Shown here piece by piece: positions 58,371 to 64,000 of a stretch of DNA of 64,000 nt. The stretch's first letter is position 1; the number at the start of each line of letters is the position of its first letter. This DNA comes from Histoplasma ohiense. Taxonomy: Eukaryota; Ascomycota; Eurotiomycetes; Onygenales; Ajellomycetaceae. A model generated the notes under the pieces. That model saw only the letters and a program-made list of their open reading frames with translations, was not told where the DNA came from and ran no database searches. The position numbers and the translations under genes were made by a program. Location of the stretch: assembly GCA_017607445.1 (NCBI GenBank), contig JAEVHH010000004.1, positions 2,356,001-2,420,000 of the forward strand. Direction: 5' to 3'.

Positions 58371-59438
58371 CCTGGAGGCCTCCCTTGCTTGGGTGGTGCC
58401 GGCCAATATCCATCTATATCCATCCACCAGCCTCAACGTGCATGATAGGCACCTCCTGCCGAGAGAGATACGCGATTTCAGACCCGGAATGGCGGGAGAT
58501 GTGCGTCGTTGGTTGGTGCACGGATAACCAACCCTACCAAATGTCTCGCCCTTATCTCGGCTCAACCGTGGTGTGATACGAATGCCACCTGTCCTTCTGT
58601 CCATCGGCATGGTGTCCGTGGGGCAAAACAGCAAAACTACAGCGGGCGTCTATCGGGAGTCAGGGACTTATAATTTACCATCATCGGAGGTGGAGGGGAA
58701 TACCACTGTCTACCTATGGTGTGGAAAACCATACTACAAGAATGAATGCGAAGGGGGAAAAGAAAAGAAAAGAAAAGGATTTGCTGAAGCAGATCCCGTC
58801 TATCCATTGTTTAAAAATATGTAAACACTGAAAAGAAAAATGAAGATTTAATGCCTCTCTGCGCGTAGATGTCTATCCCCGATTTCTATCAATTCTCAAA
58901 TGTCGGGTCAACTTTTTGATAACGAGAATCAAAGAAAAAAAAGAACATGAAAAGGAAGATGTATGGGATGTTAAGAAGATGGAGGGAAGAGTTGTGACTT
59001 AAAAAAAAAAAAAAAAAAAAAACCGACTGCTATCCACCGAAACAAGTCATGCAAATAATAGAATGATAAAGGAAAGAAGGAAATGTCCCATAACATATCG
59101 AAAGGTGAGGGGGGAAATAAGTAATATGGGACAAATACCAGAAAGCCATAGAGATAAGAGAGAGAGAAATCATACCTGAAGAGAAAATATAACGAGGATA
59201 AAAGATGAAAAGAACTTGATAAAGGCCAAAGCCAAAGAAAAAAGCGAAGTGATTAAAAATAATAAATGCCCAATTAGGGGTAAAAAAAAAAAAAATCAAA
59301 CAAAACCAAACCAAAAATCGAGCGATGCACAAATTAAGTATATCAAATTAAACACAATAACCACACGGCATACCGAAAGAGCAACGGGGAAGGGGGAGGT
59401 AAGGAGAAACAGAAACAGAAAAAAGACATCATATCATA

Positions 59439-62214
59439 TCAACCCTCAACCAAAATCCTCAACCCTTCCACACCACACCGCAACACTTCCTCCCCCATCC
59501 CTCCCCCTCCACCAGAGCCAGCACCACCAGCCGCAGCAACAGCAACAACAGCAGCAGCATCTTCCCCAGCGCCTGTAGCGCCAGCACCCCCAACCAAACA
59601 CCCCCTCAACACCTCCACAGCCCCCCTCTCCTTCAACACCCTCCTTGCCTTCCTCCCCACCTCCCCCTCGCAACATCCCATATTCCTCACACAAACAAGG
59701 CCCCGATGAACCATCTCCATTCCCCCACCTCCACTCTCCCCCTCCCTGCACATCGCCAACACCACCTCAACGCCCCCCTCCCTCTCTAGTACCGCCTCCA
59801 CAGCCCCTTCAAACTCAGTGAGTGCCGCCAGCGCACCGCCCGCCGCCCTCCTCGTCGCCAGGTCCTGAGCATCAGCCAGTGCCAGGAGGATGTGCAGCCG
59901 CTGCGCCGCGCGGTGGGTGCCGTCTGCGAATTTCGCGACCGCATCGGGACAGGTGGTGAGGTTGCAGGTGAGTTCGGTGGCAGCGCGTTGGAGGTGGATG
60001 TTTGAGGAGAGGAGGAGGTTTTCGATAGTAGGGAAGGCGAGGCGGGTTATTAGGGCTGCGGCGCTGGGGGCCGAGATGGAGCCTGGTAATGATGAGGAAG
60101 TGGAGGCCGAGGTTGAAGCGAGGTTGGTCAGGGCGAGGAGGGATTCGAAGGCTGGAAGGAGGTCGCGTGGGGTTTCTGTAGAGAGTGAGGGGGAGGGAGG
60201 GGTGGTTGTGGTGCTGGGTAATGATGACGGATCGAGGAGGTAGACGAGAGGTCTGATTGCGGTGGTGATTTGGGGCGAGCCGGTGGAGGAGAAGACGTGG
60301 ACGGGGTTAACGGAGATGAGGATGCGGGCGAGGGCGTGAGCAGCGTTCTGGGTTGGTTCGTCATTCTGGCGGTAGTTGGTGCTGTTCTCTGTGCGGGAGG
60401 AGAGGAGGGATAGGAGAAGTTTAACGGCGCCTTGCTGGGCGAGTTTGCCGCGGGTTTGTGGGGTTTTGGAGAGGGAGAGGAGGATTTTGCTAATTAGGTC
60501 TTGGATGGAGTTCGATGTTGCGTTTGCTTTGTTACAGTCGATGAGGAGGGACATGATACCAGCATTGATGACGGCTGCACAGCGCTCTTTGACGTAGTTA
60601 TCGTCGTCCAGGGGGTCGGATGCTGCAGGTTTGGTTGAAGCGTTCGCGTAGGACCTGAGCTCGGAGATTTTCTTTTGTTCTTCAGACAAAGTAGGACGGA
60701 ACTTCGTGAGATTATGGATAATCATGAGTCCACCATAAATGAGGGATTGGTCGGTAAGATTGTTCTTGAGAAGAGCCTCAAGGTCTGACTGGAAACTCGA
60801 GCCCTTGGAAACCAGCTGCTCCTTGATATCTGGCTTCACGGAGGAAAACACCAGGCCCTCAACCAAACGATGGAAGTCACCTTTCTGCGGACGCTGAGCA
60901 AGGAGGTTTTTGAATCTTTCAACGAGATCATGGGAACTACCACCCGATAGTTCGTTCCCCATGACTTTACTCGCTGACGTGGATTTCAGAATTGCACCGT
61001 TTTCGGAGGCCCGGATTTTGGCCAAAATTACAGCAGCCAGTTCGGCGTGTTCGTCTGTTTCTCTGCTCAACGTACGAGAGAGCCATTCTCCACAATGGCT
61101 ATCGATTGCTTCGCGACACTCTTTGTCGATGCAGGCGGCGTTGAATAGCTCCAGCGCAGCGCGTTCCACGGTTCTACCTCTCCGCTTCTGTTCCAGCAAG
61201 CCAGCAAGAGATTGAACAAACTTATTTGTCAAGAAGAGGGTTGCAGTGATGGAAGGGATGATGGGGAAGACAGCAGCAGCAGCAGAGAATGCGATTACGT
61301 AGTCGTCATTCCGCTGTCTTGAAACACGAGCGGTAAGGATCTTGGAGAACAGCGTCTGGCCGGTCTCTCCGGCGGCTTCGAGATATTTGGCGGTTGCTAA
61401 AGTGGCCTGGCTGCGTACGTCGCTAGGTAGCCCCAGGTCCAGAGAGGATAAAATGGCATCAAAACACTCCTCATCAACCAAATGCTGCAGATTTTCAGCG
61501 TCGACTGCAAGGAGTCGAGCAATACCCTTGAGAGAGCGGCCGTCCAGGTCATGCCCCGACTCCATGAGCTTGGCAATAAAAAGCTGGAACAGCTCACTTT
61601 TGCAGTGATTGCGCACTTGCTCAGACCGCCACAGTGCAGTATCTAGCACCGCAGTATCTAAACACGTGACAGCGCCATCTCCACGGTCGTATATCTCGTC
61701 GAAGAACTGGGTGACGGACAATTGGAGCTGTGCAGCAAAATGGCGGCGAATATGCGGGCTGCTCCGCATCAGGGCAGTGATTATCTCGTCCTGGGTATTC
61801 GAGAGGCTTGCGGCAGGGCAAGAGAGGATGAGGTTAAGGGCATCGACAGCGGCTTCGGGGGGCGGCACTAGGTCATCGGCGCGGAGGCGCGAGGCCGCTT
61901 CGCGACCAGCGCCTTCGTCCTTGTAGGTGACATAGCGACGACATAGGTTCACGAGAGGGTGGCCTGTCTCTTCATCCTCTGATATTTTTTTGAAGACGGA
62001 TCTGACCTCCTCGTTCGCTGGAGCCAGGGAGATCGCCTCCCGAATGTTTCTTGAAGCGGCCTAAATCAGATGAGTTAGATCACAATGCTTCAGTAACCAA
62101 TACATGGTGAAGCGGAACGGAAAGGTGAATTACCTCTCGGTGGCCAGCATCCACTAGTTCGACGGCCTCTCTAACCAGCTGGACAGCGCGGTCAGTGGAA
62201 GCAGACTGTACCAT
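59439..62214 (-). CDS. cro1: UCS-domain myosin co-chaperone (Cro1/She4/UNC-45-like)
   Basis: Two exons, read from the right: 62134-62214 and 59439-62060, 900 aa. The ATG at 62214 starts MVQSASTDRAVQLVREAVEL. The intron splits a TPR-like N-terminal segment that continues ASRNIREAISLAPANEEVRSVFKKI. From about residue 60 to the end there are armadillo-type helices (LKGIARLLAVDAENLQHLV, RTVERAALELFNAAC, QSLIYGGLMIIHNLTKFRPTLSEEQKKI, RKGKLAQQGAVKLLLSLL-like). This matches fungal Cro1/She4 UCS proteins, which fold and stabilise myosin heads in the cytosol. The last 130 residues include a Gly/Ala-rich low-complexity insert (GGAGATGAGEDAAAVVAVAAAGGAGSG) before a conserved end. Compositional bias there is strong, but the frame stays open. 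Confidence 0.9.
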
Positions 62215-63695
62215 GGAGGCGACGAGCTGTGGGAAAGGCCGCTCGTGTTCGATAGTTGGCCTGGAGTACGTTGTCGCCGATGTTGGGTATGGAACGCTCT
62301 TCTGGCTAACACAAGTAGCTGTTGGCAGGAGACGTGGAAGGCAAGACTTTAACAGTTGGCCTTGGATATTGCTAGCGGAATGGTGGCGGGACGATGAGGA
62401 CCCTGCTCAAGCAGGAAGTGCAGACAGCAAAACGTCACGGGCGAAAACCAACAGCGTGCAGCCAAAACGGAGATGCAGGAAATAAGATGTAAAACAACAA
62501 ATAGCTACAGGCGACAAGAGAGAAATTGAAAAAGAAAAAAAAAAAATCGCGCTGACCAAAGTCTGGTTGCAAGCTTGGGTGGGATAAATAAAGTTAAGTA
62601 TTATAAGTTGGCGGTTGGGCGGAGAGGAAATTTGGAATGATTCTGTTAGCTGACAAGTTACACTTTTTCAATTCCATAACCAAACCGCAAAGATAACAGC
62701 CGAGTTAACCGTAAATGGAAGCGTCTGAGCTTATTTTATTTTTTTTAAGTTCTTAATTTGTTTATTTTTCTTTCTTTCTGGGAAGTGTGAGTTGTATCGA
62801 GTTGTAACTATGTTGAGAATCAACAGTCATCAGTCAGAGAGAGAGAGAGAGCAAAAATTCCAACGGAATCAGCAATCCCCATGAAGCATTCGGCGGAATT
62901 AAATACTAGCAATCATAACCAACTGGCTGGTGAGACGTGAGCTAAACTCTCTGTCCTCCTCCGATGACACGATATAATTTCTTTTTCCTCAGAGAGCAGA
63001 CAGAGACCAGCCGGGTTGGCTCTTGCGCAGTTGAGATAGTTGATCCATAGTTAGTTATGCGAATGAAACGAGTCATCGACATCATCGACTGATAAGAGCG
63101 ACGCTTTGTACTTGTGCGATGAACCCAGACCGCGATTCCATCCAACCGTGCAGCTCGCCGGCCCTACGCCGCTGCCAGGACCATAGTTACCAGCTAGTCG
63201 TCTACGTAGTGTTGCTCTCTATGTCGCGCTGGGTTCCTCCGTGTTTGAGATAAGCAGCGCTGTAGTAATAGCCAGGATATTGGATAGTATTTGTCTTGGG
63301 TTTTGTCCAGGCGCGGCTTGTATTTGCCAATGCTTATCTGTGTGGCAGTGTGCGATGCTGGTGTTCCAGGGATCACAGGAGATAAAGCCGAAGATAAAGT
63401 TGAAGCAAAAATTACTTTTCGCAAGCAGCCTCAACCACAAGCTTCAGGATACAAACAACCACAACCACAACCACAACCACAACCACAGCTACAGCTACAG
63501 CTACATCTGCATCTGCATCTGCAGCTACAGCCACAACTACGGTTACAGCTAGAACTGCGTCTTCAATCATCGTCTGACGAATACCGGCAGCTACAGCAAC
63601 CGTTTCATCTCCTTCCCACCATGCCACCGTAGCTATCTATCTCCTTCACCTCCATCCATCCTCCATGCACCCGCCACGGCGGCCACGCTCTCACC
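62215..63695. promoter_or_regulatory. Divergent region between the UCS chaperone and TFB4
   Basis: 1.48 kb holding both promoters and 5' UTRs. It contains a (GA)n run at 62836-62850 and the CCACAA/CTACAG hexanucleotide tract. No additional gene supported. Confidence 0.5.
63457..63550. repeat. Hexanucleotide microsatellite CCACAA -> CTACAG -> CATCTG
   Basis: Five or more CCACAA units followed by CTACAG and CATCTG variants, upstream of TFB4. It produces an artificial Gln-Pro/Gln-Leu open frame on the + strand. Confidence 0.9.
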
Positions 63696-64000
63696 ATGAA
63701 CGCTGTCGATGGCCCAGCCCACTACGATCCCTCTTCTAGTGGTATATCCCATTCCCCTTCGCTCTTCACTCCAACCTAATTAATTAGTGTAACGATCGAC
63801 TAACTGATGAATGCATCCCTTCTCATCTTGCAGGCCCCACTCCCTCCCTCCTCACCATCATCCTCGATACAAACCCCCATGCCTGGGCCCGCCTTGAGCC
63901 ATCCCTCCCTCTCTCCGCAGCTATAGCAAACCTCCTCGTCTTCATCAACGCCCATCTGGCCTGTAACTATGCAAATAAAGTCGCTGTCGTCGCCTCCCAC
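63696..64000 (+). CDS. tfb4: TFIIH subunit Tfb4 (p34), 5' part
   Basis: Partial gene running off the right edge. Exon 1 is 63696-63741 (MNAVDGPAHYDPSSSG). The intron has GTATAT, a CTAACTGA branch site and CAG. Exon 2 starts at 63834 and continues PTPSLLTIILDTNPHAWARLE, then LSAAIANLLVFINAHLACNYANKVAVVASH at the edge. LLTIILDTNP and the NLLVFINAHL-N-NKVAVVASH block are the start of the Tfb4 von Willebrand A-like domain. Tfb4 is a core TFIIH subunit that partners Ssl1 in transcription initiation and nucleotide-excision repair. The zinc-finger C-terminus lies outside the window. Confidence 0.9.

Larger units (their letters stand above)
56766..59438. other. Long gene-free region upstream of GDE1, rich in short repeats
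   Basis: 2.7 kb between the GDE1 start and the 3' end of the UCS-chaperone gene. It holds (TA)11 at 57313-57334, a GAAGTTGAAGAT-type tract at about 57876-57916, and the minisatellite at 58259-58370. The longest open frame (57828-58634, minus) is repeat-driven and not called. The GDE1 promoter must lie at its left end. Confidence 0.6.

Noticed and set aside
57828..58634. 268-codon minus-strand open frame
   Set aside because: It is driven by the minisatellite and purine tracts (Ser/Pro/His-Phe repeats), has no domain, and has no plausible splice partners.
63291..63632. 113-codon Gln/Pro/Leu-rich open frame
   Set aside because: Translation of the CCACAA/CTACAG microsatellite; it lies in the 5' region of TFB4.

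Overview
The window is nuclear DNA of a filamentous ascomycete. It carries dense single-copy eukaryotic genes with short GT-AG introns (about 50-120 nt), CTAAC/CTAAT branch sites, and core fungal proteins such as Sec66, Orc3, Nop14, Atg18, Prp43, PRMT5, Gde1, a Cro1/She4-type UCS chaperone and Tfb4. Protein flavour and the AT-rich, CpG-depleted repeats suggest Onygenales, perhaps near Ajellomycetaceae; that placement is an inference from memory, not a search.

Layout. 1-11.9 kb is a compact housekeeping block: the 3' part of SEC66 (+), a mitochondrial PPR-like protein (-), ORC3 (+), an N-terminally anchored helical-repeat protein (-) and NOP14 (+). 12.3-14.2 kb holds a secreted type-B carboxylesterase (-), followed by about 2.3 kb without a recognisable gene. 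16.5-22.2 kb holds the wybutosine enzyme TYW4/PPM2 (-) divergent from ATG18 (+). 22.2-24.5 kb is intergenic and contains a miniature LTR element with perfect 85-bp terminal repeats and a 5-bp target duplication. 24.5-29.0 kb holds a Zn2Cys6 regulator (-) divergent from an MFS transporter (+) that has a 15-nt microexon. 29.7-32.1 kb holds TYW2/TRM12 (+) and a small secreted EF-hand protein (-).

32.2-41.9 kb is an AT-rich accessory island. It contains CpG-free relics of a dispersed repeat, a 2.1-kb composite of interlocked inverted repeats with GATAGATT(A/G)GCAGC minisatellites, and a kinase-associated-like orphan gene. Gene-dense sequence resumes with a mitochondrial protein whose C-terminus is duplicated (41.9-44.3 kb), PRP43 (-) divergent from PRMT5 (+), GDE1 (-), the UCS-domain co-chaperone (-), and the 5' end of TFB4 (+) at the right edge.

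Links between genes. TYW4 and TYW2 act in the same tRNA-Phe wybutosine pathway and lie about 10 kb apart. The Zn2Cys6 regulator and MFS transporter share one promoter region and could be a regulator-target pair. GDE1 needs a 4-nt microexon to encode its catalytic E-F-D motif. Exon boundaries were derived by hand from frame, splice consensus and family conservation.
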